Below, in pieces: positions 42,650-51,790 of a stretch of DNA of 64,000 nucleotides. Position 1 is the first letter of the stretch; the number at the start of each line of letters is the position of its first letter. Position numbers and translations under genes: made by a program. The notes below the pieces were generated by a model. It saw only the letters and a program-made list of their open reading frames with translations. It made no database searches and was not told the origin of the DNA. The DNA lies in the NCBI RefSeq assembly GCF_018408855.1, contig NZ_AP024327.1, positions 434,001 through 498,000 on the forward strand, written 5' to 3'. The DNA comes from Caballeronia sp. NK8 (GTDB lineage: Bacteria; Pseudomonadota; Gammaproteobacteria; Burkholderiales; Burkholderiaceae).

Positions 42650-45082
42650 TCAGCGCTTTAACGCATACGCGATGACGTAATCGCCACGATCGGGCGACTG
42701 ACGCGCGCCGCCCGCCGAGATCAGCACGTACTGCCGGCCCGTCTTCGGCGAGACGTAGCTCATCGGACCGCCCTGGCTGCCCACGGGCAGACGCGCTTTC
42801 CACACTTCCTTGCCCGTGGCGCTGTCGAACGCGCGCAGATAGTAATCCTGCGTGCCCGCGATGAACACGAGGCCGCCCTGCGTCGCGAGCGTGCCGCCGA
42901 GCGTCGGCATGCCGATGGGCATCTTCATCCGCATCTTGAAGCCGAACGGTCCCGTGTCCTGCACGGTGCCGACCGGCACTTGCCACAAGAGCTTGCGCGT
43001 CTTCAGATCGACGGCGGAGAGCGTGCCGAACGGCGGCTTCTGGCACGGAATGCCGAGCGGCGACATGAAGCGGTTCTTGTTCACGGCATACGGCGTGCCC
43101 TTCAGCGGCACCGCGCCCATGCCCGTGTTCACCGCCTCGCCGCCGTTGCTCGCGGGCGCGCTGTCGGTCTTTTGCGGGATCATCTGCACCCAGAGACCGA
43201 GGCGCATGTCGTTCACGAAGATCACGTGATGGTTCGGGTCCGTCGACAGGCTGCCCCAGTTCATGCCGCCGAGCGAACCCGGAAAGCTCAGCGAAACGTC
43301 GGTGTCGGGCGCGGTGAAGAGGCCGTCGTAGCGCATCGACTTGAAGCCGATACGGCATGCCAGCTGATCGAACGGCGTCGCGCCCCACATGTCCGATTCC
43401 TTCAACTTGTCCGCGCCGATCGTCGGCATGCCGGCAGAGAACGGCTGCGTGGCCGAGTATTGCTCGTTCGGGATCGTGCCGGTTTTCACCGGGCGTTCCT
43501 CGACGCGCGTGAGCGGCTTGCCGGTCATGCGGTCGAGCACGAAGATCTGGCCGGACTTGGTGCCGAATACGACAGCCGGTTTCGTCGATCCGTCTTTCGC
43601 CGGGAAGTCGATGAGGCTCGGCTGCATCGGCACATCGAAGTCCCACAGGTCGTTGTGAACCGTCTGGTACACCCATTTTTCCTTGCCGGTGGTCGCGTCG
43701 AGCGCGAGGATCGACGTCGCGTAGCGATGATCCAGCGGCGTGCGCGTGCCGCCCCACAAATCCACCGACGAGCTGCCCATCGGGATGAAGACGGTGTTCA
43801 TCGCGGGATCGTAGGACATCGGCGCCCACGAGTTCGGTGTGCTGCGCGCGTAGGTCTGGCCCGGCTGCAGGCGCGCGTTGGGATCGTCGCGGCCCGGATC
43901 GAAGGCCCAGCGCATCTCGCCGGTGATGACGTCGAAGCCGCGCAGCACGCCGCCCGGCATGTCGGTCTGCACGTTGTCCGCCACGCGTCCGCCCACGACG
44001 ATCGTCGTGCCCGCGAGCGTCGGCGCGGAGGTGAGTTGATACTTCGGATCTTCCGCCGCGCCGAGGCCCGCTTTCAGGTCGACGAAGCCATGCTCGCCGA
44101 AGCCTTCGCACAGCGCGCCGGTATCGGCATCGATCGCGACGAGGCGCGCGTCGATCGTGTTCATCAGCACGCGGCGCTGGCAGCTTGCGCCTGCCGCGAC
44201 GGAAACCGGCGTCACGGACGTCGAGCCTGCGACGGAAGGTTGCGCCAATGGCCGGGTCGCGTCGAAATACGCGAGGCCGCGGCAACGGTTCCACACCTGC
44301 GCGTGCGCGTCGATCTCGCGCGTCCAGATTTGCTTGCCGCTGTCCGCATCGACGGCGATCACGTTGTTGTGCGGCGTGCACATGTAGATGCGATCGCCGA
44401 TCTGCAGTGGCGTCTGCTGATCTTCCGCGCCGTTGCCGGTGGGACTGTCGGGGATGTCGCCCGTATGGAACGTCCACGCGACCTGAAGGTTCTGCACGTT
44501 GTCGCGCGTGATCTGGTCGAGCGCGACGAAGCGGCTGCCGCCGGGCGTGTTGCCGTAGCTGCTCCAGTCCTTCTGCGCCTCGCCTTTCGCGACGGGCACG
44601 AGTGGCGCGGCTGGGCCGTCGAACGCGACGGGCGGATGCGGCTGGAACATCTGCACGAAGGCGACGAGCATCGCGAGCGCGATGACGCCTGCAAGTCCGT
44701 ACGCGCGCTTCGACGCGGCTTCGCCCGTCTCATGCCTGCGCAACGCAGGCCACGCGAGCAGCGCGAGCACCATGAAGCCGGCCGGCAGCATCAGCCGCGA
44801 CACCAGCGGCCAGAAATCGATACCGGCATCGAGCGGCGCCCAGATCAGCGTGCCGGCGAAGGCCGCCGCGTACACGAGCACCGCCGATGACTTCGCCCGC
44901 ATGAACTGCACCGCCGACACGACGATGACCGCACCCGCGATCGCGAAATAGAGGCTGCCGTGCAGCAGCGCGAGCTTCGCGCCACCGATGACGAAGAACA
45001 GACCCGTGGCCAGCAATGCGAGGCCCAGCAAAATACACCCGGCTCTCAGCGTGGCTGAAAGACGGGCTTCACTCGTAGACAT
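42650..45082 (-). CDS. Membrane-bound PQQ-dependent dehydrogenase (glucose/quinate family)
   Basis: An 810-residue periplasmic quinoprotein with an N-terminal five-helix membrane anchor (residues about 15-155) and an eight-blade propeller starting KDWSSYGNTPGGSRFVALDQIT in parts (YGNTPGGSRFVALDQI). PQQ-enzyme marks are GDRIYMCTPHNNVIAVDADSGKQIW in parts, TVHNDLWDFDVP carrying the catalytic Asp, and AGTQDYYLRAFDSATGKEVW. Length and layout fit Gcd and QuiA; the sequence does not separate glucose from quinate or shikimate. ATG at 45082 follows GGAGAAGATTG. Electrons go to ubiquinone. A porin follows. Confidence 0.93.
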   Translation of the reverse strand: MSTSEARLSATLRAGCILLGLALLATGLFFVIGGAKLALLHGSLYFAIAGAVIVVSAVQFMRAKSSAVLVYAAAFAGTLIWAPLDAGIDFWPLVSRLMLPAGFMVLALLAWPALRRHETGEAASKRAYGLAGVIALAMLVAFVQMFQPHPPVAFDGPAAPLVPVAKGEAQKDWSSYGNTPGGSRFVALDQITRDNVQNLQVAWTFHTGDIPDSPTGNGAEDQQTPLQIGDRIYMCTPHNNVIAVDADSGKQIWTREIDAHAQVWNRCRGLAYFDATRPLAQPSVAGSTSVTPVSVAAGASCQRRVLMNTIDARLVAIDADTGALCEGFGEHGFVDLKAGLGAAEDPKYQLTSAPTLAGTTIVVGGRVADNVQTDMPGGVLRGFDVITGEMRWAFDPGRDDPNARLQPGQTYARSTPNSWAPMSYDPAMNTVFIPMGSSSVDLWGGTRTPLDHRYATSILALDATTGKEKWVYQTVHNDLWDFDVPMQPSLIDFPAKDGSTKPAVVFGTKSGQIFVLDRMTGKPLTRVEERPVKTGTIPNEQYSATQPFSAGMPTIGADKLKESDMWGATPFDQLACRIGFKSMRYDGLFTAPDTDVSLSFPGSLGGMNWGSLSTDPNHHVIFVNDMRLGLWVQMIPQKTDSAPASNGGEAVNTGMGAVPLKGTPYAVNKNRFMSPLGIPCQKPPFGTLSAVDLKTRKLLWQVPVGTVQDTGPFGFKMRMKMPIGMPTLGGTLATQGGLVFIAGTQDYYLRAFDSATGKEVWKARLPVGSQGGPMSYVSPKTGRQYVLISAGGARQSPDRGDYVIAYALKR

Positions 45083-45168
45083 CAATCTTCTCCAGGAATG
45101 TGGCGTGCGAATCAGCCACGCGCGCAGGTCGAAAACCCGCGGGGGCATCAGCGTAAACCACTATATTC

Positions 45169-45182
45169 TAACTGGATAGTTA
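45169..45182. promoter_or_regulatory. TAACT-GGAT-AGTTA inverted repeat upstream of the PQQ dehydrogenase
   Basis: A perfect 5-bp inverted repeat with 4-bp spacer in an AT-rich patch (ACCACTATATTCTAACTGG) 87 bp before the dehydrogenase start. It lies between the LysR stop codon and the dehydrogenase; the site may be part of the promoter or a regulator site. Low certainty. Confidence 0.35.
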
Positions 45183-45219
45183 AACGTCTGCCGGATTCGC
45201 CCCGCGACGAAGCTGCCGC

Positions 45220-46128
45220 TCACACACCCGGCTCACTCGCGAACGCCGCGCCTTCGCGCTCCAGCCATGCGCGAAACAACACGATCAGATCGTCCGCGGT
45301 CTTGTCGTCGGCGACATAGGTGCAGTAGCTCCGCGACGGCAGACGCGGACCATCGAACGGCGCGACGAGACGGCCTGACGCGAGATCGTCGGCGACGAGC
45401 GCGGTCGGTCCCATCGCGATGCCCAGGCCGTCGACGGCCGCCTGCAAGGTCAGATAGAAGTGGTCGAAAGTGAGCGCCGCCGCGGGCATCAACGAGGGCA
45501 TCTCCACCTGCGCCAGCCAGTCCGGCCACACGCGCGGCAGGCTCGACGTATGCAGCAAGGTATGCCGTCGCAAGTCTTCAGGCGTTTGCAGCGGCACGCG
45601 CCGCAACAGCGCGGGACTGCACACGGGCAAGCGCTCCTCTTCCAGAAAAGGCCGCATCGCGTAGCCATAGAACGTGTCGGGGCCACCCCGGATCACGATG
45701 TCGTAGGTGTCTTTGAGGTTCTCGACCGGTTCATTCGACGTCTCGACCCGCACTTCCACATCGGGACGACGCGCACGGAATTTTTCCAGCCTCGGCACGA
45801 GCCAGCGCAAGGTGAAGGTCGCGGGCGCATTGACGTTCAGCGTGCGCGCGACGGCCTCGGACAGGCCATAGCGCGCGGTAGCCTGCGCAAGCTGATCGAA
45901 GAGCGGACCGACCTCCGCGAGATAAACCCGCGCCGCAGGTGTCAGCACCACGCGCCGGTTATGGCGCTCGAACAGGGGCGCGCCCAGCCACGACTCGAGC
46001 AGGCGCACCTGCTGGCTGATCGCGCCGTGCGTCACATGCAGTTCAACTGCCGCTTCCTTGAAGCTGCCGAGCCGCCCGGCCGCCTCGAAGGCGCGCAGCG
46101 CGTTGAGCGAAGGTAATGCCGGTCTCAT
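45220..46128 (-). CDS. LysR-family regulator, GcvA-like
   Basis: A 302-residue LysR protein with the GcvA/AmpR-type start PSLNALRAFEAAGRLGSFKEAAVELHVTHGAISQQVRLLE in parts (LNALRAFEAAGRLGSFKEAA, THGAISQQVRLLE). Effector domain begins LNVNAPATFTLRWLVPRL. It lies between the PQQ dehydrogenase (same strand downstream) and the divergent EamA exporter; either could be the target. ATG at 46128. Confidence 0.91.
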   Translation of the reverse strand: MRPALPSLNALRAFEAAGRLGSFKEAAVELHVTHGAISQQVRLLESWLGAPLFERHNRRVVLTPAARVYLAEVGPLFDQLAQATARYGLSEAVARTLNVNAPATFTLRWLVPRLEKFRARRPDVEVRVETSNEPVENLKDTYDIVIRGGPDTFYGYAMRPFLEEERLPVCSPALLRRVPLQTPEDLRRHTLLHTSSLPRVWPDWLAQVEMPSLMPAAALTFDHFYLTLQAAVDGLGIAMGPTALVADDLASGRLVAPFDGPRLPSRSYCTYVADDKTADDLIVLFRAWLEREGAAFASEPGV

Positions 46129-46232
46129 TCGTCGTAGATTTTCTAACGCGACAACGCAAATTATATGGTTTGTGGGCGCATCACAAGTTAGATATTCTAT
46201 GAACTATCCGTCACATAACCGACATAAAACGC

Positions 46233-47075
46233 ATGTTCACCTACACCGGCGGTGTCGTCCTCTTCGCAGCGGTGCTCCACGCAAGCTGGAACGCAATGCT
46301 GCATGGCAATCGCGACCGGTTCCTGTCGATGACATGGATGAGCATCGCCATCGGGGTCGTTTCCGCGCTCGTCGTGTGGTATCTGCCGTTGCCGGCCAGG
46401 GCCGCGTGGCCGTACATCGCCGCATCGGGGCTCGTGCATATCGTCTATAACGTGAGCCTCGTGCGTTCGTATCGACGAGGGGATCTCGCGCAGGCGTATC
46501 CGATCGCGCGCGGCTCCTCGCCAATGCTCGTCACGCTCGGCGCGGCCCTGTTCGCGCACGAGGCCATCGGCCCGATGCACGCGTTCGGCATCGTCCTGAT
46601 TTCGGGAGGCATCATGGCGCTCGCGCTGCAAGGCGGCCACGTATCGCGCGCCGGGGCGCTCGCCGCGCTGACGACCGGCGTGACCATCGCGGTCTATACG
46701 GTGATCGACGGCATCGGCGTGCGCGCATCCGATGGCGAAGCGCTGTCCTATACCGCGTGGATGTTCATGTTCTACTGGTTCATGCCGGTGATCTTCATCG
46801 CGAAACGCGGCCTGCCGGCGCTCTGGATGCCCGTGAAGGCGACGCCGATGGCCGTGGGTTCGTCGCTCGCGGGCGGTCTCGTGTCGATCGCCGCGTACGG
46901 CATCGTGATCTGGGCGATGCAGTCCGGCGCGATGGGCGCGGTGTCCGCGTTGCGCGAGACGAGCGTCGTGTTCGCGGCGCTCATCGGACGCGTGTTCCTG
47001 CGTGAAGCGGTCAGCGCGAAACGCTGGCTCGCGTGCGTGGTCGTCGCGGCGGGCGCGGTCTGTCTCGGGCTTTAG
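46233..47075 (+). CDS. EamA/DMT-superfamily transporter
   Basis: A 280-residue ten-helix drug/metabolite exporter-type protein with two EamA halves. Marks: VVLFAAVLHASWNAMLHG at helix 1, ARGSSPMLVTLGAALFAHEAIGP, and in the second half SALRETSVVFAALIGRVFLREAV, the family's conserved helix. Substrate unknown; members export amino acids, metabolites or toxins. Divergent from the LysR gene by 104 bp. Confidence 0.9.
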   Translation: MFTYTGGVVLFAAVLHASWNAMLHGNRDRFLSMTWMSIAIGVVSALVVWYLPLPARAAWPYIAASGLVHIVYNVSLVRSYRRGDLAQAYPIARGSSPMLVTLGAALFAHEAIGPMHAFGIVLISGGIMALALQGGHVSRAGALAALTTGVTIAVYTVIDGIGVRASDGEALSYTAWMFMFYWFMPVIFIAKRGLPALWMPVKATPMAVGSSLAGGLVSIAAYGIVIWAMQSGAMGAVSALRETSVVFAALIGRVFLREAVSAKRWLACVVVAAGAVCLGL

Positions 47076-47183
47076 GGTCTGTTCATGCCGTGAATTGGGG
47101 CACAAGCCGTGCCCTGATCGACGAATCGGGATTGCGTGAGGTTCGATACATTCCTCGCGTAACCCATAGAGTCGAGACGAACC

Positions 47184-49076
47184 TTGCAACCCGTACCCGA
47201 ATGGCACGCGGCGCCCCTGCCCGCCGATGAAGCGAAGCGACTGCAGTTGCTCCGCAGTCTCGACCTGCTCGACACGCCCCACGAAGAAGTCTTCGACCGT
47301 GTGACGCGCGTCGTCGCCGAGCTGTTGCAGGTGCCTATCGCGCTGGTGTCGCTCGTCGATGAACATCGCCAGTGGTTCAAATCGCGTGTCGGACTGGATG
47401 TCTGCGAAACTTCGCGCGACGTGTCGTTCTGCGCCTACGCGCTGCATTCCGAAAGGCTGCTGCTGATCGAAGACACACACGAAGACGCGCGCTTCGCGGG
47501 CAATCCGCATGTCACAGGCGCGCCGCATATCCGTTTCTATGCGGGCGCGCCGCTGCGCTCGTCCGCGGGTTTCGTGCTCGGTGCACTGTGCGCGGTCGAT
47601 ACGAAGCCAAGAACGCTGAGCGCGGCTGCACAAGCGGCGCTGTGCGATCTCGCGGCCACGCTGGAGCGCGAGATCGTGCAACGGGAGGCCGCGCGCGAAA
47701 CCCGCGCAGTGCAGGAAGTCGACCGCCGCAAGCTGCGCCTGTCCGAATCGCGCTTTCACGCGATTTTCCAGCAGACGCCGACGGGCAAGGCGATCGTCGA
47801 TCTGGATGGCCGCTTCGTCGAAGTCAATCCGAAGCTATGCGAAATCACCGGCTACAGCGCCGACGAACTCGTGGCGATGACCTTTCAGCAGATCACCGAG
47901 GAAGCGGATCTACCCGCCGATCTGCAACTCGTCGCCGAGCTGCTCGATGGCACGAGAAAAACCTATACGCTCGAAAAACGCTATCGCCGTCGTGACGGCG
48001 GCACGGTGTGGATCGATATGTCCGTCGCGCTGATTCGCGACGACCGCGGCCTGCCGCTGCACTTCGTCAGCACGATGCAGGACATCACGAGCCGCAAGCA
48101 CAGCGAAACCGTATTGCGCGATTACCGCCAGGAACTCGAACGCCGCGTGCTCGAACGCACCTGCGAACTCACCAGCAGCCGCACGGCCTTGCAGACCATC
48201 ACGGACAACCTGCCCGTGCTGATCGCCCATGTCGATACGGACCTGCGCTACCGGTTCAACAATCAGGTGTATCGCGAAGTATTCGGCGTCGATCCGGCCG
48301 CGCTGCGCGGAAAAACCGTTCGGGACACGATCGGCGCGGCGACCTTCGAGCGTTGTCTGCCGTGGTTCCGCCGCGCGCTCGCCGGCGAACGCGTGACGCA
48401 CGAGGACATCGTCTACGAGGCCGCGCCCGGCCGGGTCTGGAACGCGACGTATATCCCGGAATGCCGGCGCGATGAGGTCGTCGGCTTCTACATCATGTCG
48501 CAGGACATCACCGAGACCAAGCGGCGCGAGAACCAGATGCGCTCCGAGGTCATGCTCGATGCGCTGACCGGCCTGCCGAACCGCCGCGCGCTGGCCGAGC
48601 AGCTCGCGCTTTCCATCGAAGCGGCCCGCGACGCAGACCAGCCTTTCGCGCTCTTCTTCATGGATCTCGACGGCTTCAAGAACGTCAACGATCAGCACGG
48701 CCACGACGCCGGCGACGCGCTGTTGCGACAGGTGGCGGCGCGCCTGAAAAAGACCACGCGCGCGGGCGATCTCGTCTGCCGCCTCGCCGGCGACGAATTC
48801 GTGCTGCTCGCACGCGGCATCGCGTCGTCGAGCGCGTGCAGCCGGATCGCGCAGGACATCTGCCGCGCGATCGGGCGGCCCTTCGCGATCGGCGGCGGGG
48901 AGGCGCTGCTCGGGACCAGCGTCGGTATCGCGATGTGCGCGGCCGGCTTCGGCACCACCGCCGACGCCATCCTCGCCGACGCGGACCGCGCGATGTACGA
49001 AGCGAAGCGCAAGGGACGAAACGGCTTTCGCTTCGCTTCGGTGCTGACCGCCGACGCGCCTGCGCTCGTTTCATGA
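47184..49076 (+). CDS. GAF-PAS-PAS-GGDEF signalling protein
   Basis: A 630-residue cytoplasmic diguanylate-cyclase-type protein. GAF domain residues about 25-165 (LDTPHEEVFDRVTRVVAELL, ISLVDEHRQWFKSRVGL in family style), two PAS domains about 185-300 (FHAIFQQTPTGKAIVDLDGRF) and 335-450 (DNLPVLIAHVDTDLRYRFNN), then GGDEF about 460-625. The active-site motif reads AGDEF with Ala535, and an I-site RAGD (Arg526-Asp529) sits five residues before it. AGDEF variants can be active. TTG start at 47184, no earlier Met; ribosome site weak. Likely makes cyclic di-GMP in response to GAF/PAS ligands. Confidence 0.9.
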   Translation: MQPVPEWHAAPLPADEAKRLQLLRSLDLLDTPHEEVFDRVTRVVAELLQVPIALVSLVDEHRQWFKSRVGLDVCETSRDVSFCAYALHSERLLLIEDTHEDARFAGNPHVTGAPHIRFYAGAPLRSSAGFVLGALCAVDTKPRTLSAAAQAALCDLAATLEREIVQREAARETRAVQEVDRRKLRLSESRFHAIFQQTPTGKAIVDLDGRFVEVNPKLCEITGYSADELVAMTFQQITEEADLPADLQLVAELLDGTRKTYTLEKRYRRRDGGTVWIDMSVALIRDDRGLPLHFVSTMQDITSRKHSETVLRDYRQELERRVLERTCELTSSRTALQTITDNLPVLIAHVDTDLRYRFNNQVYREVFGVDPAALRGKTVRDTIGAATFERCLPWFRRALAGERVTHEDIVYEAAPGRVWNATYIPECRRDEVVGFYIMSQDITETKRRENQMRSEVMLDALTGLPNRRALAEQLALSIEAARDADQPFALFFMDLDGFKNVNDQHGHDAGDALLRQVAARLKKTTRAGDLVCRLAGDEFVLLARGIASSSACSRIAQDICRAIGRPFAIGGGEALLGTSVGIAMCAAGFGTTADAILADADRAMYEAKRKGRNGFRFASVLTADAPALVS

Positions 49077-49265
49077 AAATTTCACGATACGGAATTGAGG
49101 TCCGTTTCCCGAAAATTCACGCTGCATGGCAGCACGACGCGGGTTGCACATCGGAGGATCGCCTTTCTCATCATGGGAGAGTGGCTCCAGCTCATTGATT
49201 TTCATCGACTTTTATTTGGTGCGCGCGGCCACATGCCGATGCGGCCGGCAGGCGTTTCTTCTATA

Positions 49266-49283
49266 ACCTCTTGTACAAGAGGT
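49266..49283. promoter_or_regulatory. 18-bp perfect palindrome upstream of the 72-residue gene
   Basis: ACCTCTTGTACAAGAGGT is a perfect palindrome with no spacer, 55 bp before the ATG at 49339, directly following a TATAAC hexamer at 49262. Operators of MarR, TetR or zinc-responsive type proteins have this form. It lies in a 260-bp gap after the GGDEF gene that shows no other feature. Confidence 0.6.
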
Positions 49284-49338
49284 GCACGTTCGCCGCGGCG
49301 AACCGCCCGATGCTTTCCAATCAAGCTGGAGAAACGCG

Positions 49339-49557
49339 ATGCAGAATGTTTATATCGAACCGATGCCGAAGGGCCAGTGGGGGCCGATCGACGGCTATGC
49401 GCTCGAATTCCATGACGGCACGAGGATCACGCAGCAGGTCTATCGCTCGGAGCGGCTCGCTGTCGACGAGATCAAATTGCGCGGCTATTCGCCTCTGCTC
49501 GCGAAGGTACGCATCACCGACAAGGGTGTCGAGGAACACTGGCAGGCCCCGGAGTAA
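49339..49557 (+). CDS. Small hypothetical protein, 72 residues
   Basis: A soluble 72-residue protein with an ordered beta-alpha look: QNVYIEPMPKGQWGPIDGYALEFHDGTRI in parts (IEPMPKGQWGPIDGYALEF) and SERLAVDEIKLRGYSPLLAKVRITDKG. It looks like Burkholderia-specific small proteins. ATG at 49339 with GGAG nine bases upstream. A perfect palindrome lies ahead and an 11-bp hairpin behind. Function unknown. Confidence 0.7.
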   Translation: MQNVYIEPMPKGQWGPIDGYALEFHDGTRITQQVYRSERLAVDEIKLRGYSPLLAKVRITDKGVEEHWQAPE

Positions 49558-49566
49558 CCTTCACCA

Positions 49567-49593
49567 CGCGCTTCGCGTCTCGCGCGAAGCGCG
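49567..49593 (+). repeat. 11-bp hairpin behind the 72-residue gene
   Basis: CGCGCTTCGCG-TCTCG-CGCGAAGCGCG forms a perfect 11-bp stem with a 5-base loop, starting 10 bp after the stop. There is no T-run, so it is a terminator only in the loose sense; it may mark the mRNA end or be a GC-rich repeat element. Confidence 0.45.
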
Positions 49594-49746
49594 GCCTCAT
49601 CGACTTCCTCCCTCGATCCGCGCGGCGCTCGAAACAGTCCGCGCGCGATGTCATCAAAAAGTCGGCTGACCCAATGCACGATGCATATCGGCGTCGATCC
49701 CTCAGACACGCATCCGATCAACGCCTCCGCCGCAAGGAGATCGATC

Positions 49747-50724
49747 ATGTTGGTTGCCTGCGTTGCCTATCAGGACGGCCGTAAGCTCGGCGACATCACC
49801 GTCGAAGCGATCAGCGACTATGTGCAGAAGCCGGAGTGCTTCGTCTGGGTCGCGCTCAAGGACCCCGGGGCCGACGAACTCGAAGCGATGAGAGAGGAAT
49901 TCGATCTGCACGAACTCGCTGTGGAGGACGTGCGCGCGCATCATCAATGGCCGAAGATCGAGGAATACGGCGACTCGCTGTTCGCGGTGATGCACACGGT
50001 GGAGCAGCAGGAAGACGGCAGTCTGCTGTTCGGCGAAGTCGATGTATTCGTCGGCAGAAACTATGTGCTATCGGTACGCATGCGCGCGACGCGCGGTTTC
50101 AGGCGCGTGCGCGAGCGCTGCGAAAGCGAGCCGCCGCTGCTGCGGCAAGGCTCCGCGTTCGTGCTCTATGCACTGATGGACGACATCGTCGACGGTTATT
50201 TCTCCGTGCTGGAGACGCTCACCGCCGAACTCGAAGTCCTCGAAGACCGCATTTTCGCGCGTCAGGAAAACAGTCAGTCGCGCGAGCTGATCGAGGATCT
50301 GTATCGCTTCAAGCGGCAGCTCGTCGTGTTGCGGCATCACATCGGTCCGTTGCTCGAAGGCGTCGGCAAGCTGACCGGCGGGCGCGTGCCGGGCATCTGC
50401 GAAGGCATGACGGCGTACTTCAAGGATGTGTACGTTCATCTGGAACGGATCGTCGGCGCGATCGAGGGACGCCGCGAGATGGTGATCACCGCGATCCAGG
50501 TCAACCTCGGCATGATCGCGCTGGCCGACAGCGACATCACCAAGCGCCTCGGCACGTTCGCGGCGATGTTCGCGGTGCCGACGATGATCGCGGGCATCTA
50601 CGGCATGAACTTCGAGCACATGCCGGAGTTGCACGCTCAATTTGGCTATCCGATGGTGATAGCTGCCATCGTCACGATCGACACCCTGCTCTTTCGATGG
50701 TTTCGAAAGGCGAAGTGGATCTGA
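49747..50724 (+). CDS. corA: CorA-family magnesium/cobalt channel
   Basis: A 325-residue CorA-type cation channel. Start MLVACVAYQDGRKLGDI with AAGGAG upstream. The cytoplasmic funnel domain is followed by two C-terminal helices; the pore signature GMN stands as IYGMNFEHMPE (YGMN) and the loop is followed by the second helix GYPMVIAAIVTIDTLLFRWF. PEDVRAHHQWPKIEEYGD-like VEDVRAHHQWPKIEEYGD is typical. Convergent with the zinc-ribbon protein gene downstream. Confidence 0.93.
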   Translation: MLVACVAYQDGRKLGDITVEAISDYVQKPECFVWVALKDPGADELEAMREEFDLHELAVEDVRAHHQWPKIEEYGDSLFAVMHTVEQQEDGSLLFGEVDVFVGRNYVLSVRMRATRGFRRVRERCESEPPLLRQGSAFVLYALMDDIVDGYFSVLETLTAELEVLEDRIFARQENSQSRELIEDLYRFKRQLVVLRHHIGPLLEGVGKLTGGRVPGICEGMTAYFKDVYVHLERIVGAIEGRREMVITAIQVNLGMIALADSDITKRLGTFAAMFAVPTMIAGIYGMNFEHMPELHAQFGYPMVIAAIVTIDTLLFRWFRKAKWI

Positions 50725-50737
50725 TCGTCAGCCGCTC

Positions 50738-51631
50738 TCAGTTCTTCTTCGTGCTGGGCTTCCAGGTGCCGTCGTAGACCATGGCGGGTTTCGTGGGCGC
50801 GGGAATCGCCGCCACCTTCTGGATTTCCTTCGTCGCGGGTTTCGCGCGCGCGACTTCCGCATGACGTGGCGGCTTGCTCGCCTGCTTCTGCTTCGGCTCT
50901 GCCTTCGCAGCAGCGACGCGTTGCGTGCTTTTCGCGCACGAACGATCGGACTTGTGTGAGCACACGGCGGCGGGTCTGGCGGCGACCTTCTGCGTGCGCT
51001 GAGCGCGCGCCACCGGCGCTTTCTTCTTTTCGACCGAATGTGCGGGAATGACCTTCTCACTCACGCTGTCCTTGCTCGACGCGGCCACCGCAATCAATGG
51101 CGACGCCGCTACGGCCGGCGTTTGCGTCACCACAGCGGCGGGACGGCTTTCGACGAGCTTGTCGGCGGGCGCCTCGATCTTCGGCGGCGCCGTCCGAACC
51201 GCGCCCGCGACCGCGACAGGCAGCGCGCTCGCGCGCAGCGTCGACGTGTGCTGCTCGAAATACCCGCGAATCAGAAAGCAGGCGCCGATCACGACCGCGC
51301 CCATCACCACCGTGGCCAGCACGGAATTCGACACGCGTTGGGTATCGAGCACGGCTGCGCCGCCGGCTTCGGGCGCGGGCAAGCGCGCTTCGTAATCACG
51401 TGGGCGTTTGATCCGCTCCACGCGGCGCAGAGCGCCGAAGTCGCGGAAATGGCGCGTCACGCCGCGCGCCGCCTCGACCGCGCGCACCGCCGTTTCGGCC
51501 CCCTTGGTCAGCACAGCTCCGTGCCGGTCCGCGCCGCAAAACGGGCACGCGGGTTCATCGACTGAGGACAGGGTCTCGCATCGGGGGCAGATGACTGAGT
51601 AAAGCGGCGAGCCACCGCCTCGCTGGTCCAT
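50738..51631 (-). CDS. Zinc-ribbon single-pass membrane protein
   Basis: A 297-residue protein with an N-terminal zinc ribbon (VICPRCETLSSVDEPACPFCG, four cysteines in two CxxC pairs; written here as CPRC and CPFC), a single helix VLATVVMGAVVIGACFLI at about 105-125, and a long Ala/Lys/Pro/Val-rich C-terminal tail outside the membrane (residues 130-297) with basic Lys-rich end TWKPSTKKN. ATG at 51631 with GGAG seven bases upstream; GTG 51637 is too near it. Convergent with corA. No function recognised; similar composition is seen in Burkholderia envelope proteins. Confidence 0.72.
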   Translation of the reverse strand: MDQRGGGSPLYSVICPRCETLSSVDEPACPFCGADRHGAVLTKGAETAVRAVEAARGVTRHFRDFGALRRVERIKRPRDYEARLPAPEAGGAAVLDTQRVSNSVLATVVMGAVVIGACFLIRGYFEQHTSTLRASALPVAVAGAVRTAPPKIEAPADKLVESRPAAVVTQTPAVAASPLIAVAASSKDSVSEKVIPAHSVEKKKAPVARAQRTQKVAARPAAVCSHKSDRSCAKSTQRVAAAKAEPKQKQASKPPRHAEVARAKPATKEIQKVAAIPAPTKPAMVYDGTWKPSTKKN

Positions 51632-51790
51632 TGTCACACTCCATCCGAATCATTTCGGAAGGCCGATCGACAATCAGCGATCGCCCGGTCGCAAGTAATA
51701 CATACGAATCACCGTAGCACACCGGGCATCGTTTCGGAAGCGGCAACCGCCCCAATGAAGGGCGTTCAATCATCAGTGGAATCGGCTTGA

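Noticed and set aside
42078..44477. A 799-codon open frame overlapping the PQQ dehydrogenase in another minus-strand frame
   Set aside because: Composition is Arg/His-rich without domains, while the frame beside it is an unbroken PQQ-propeller protein.
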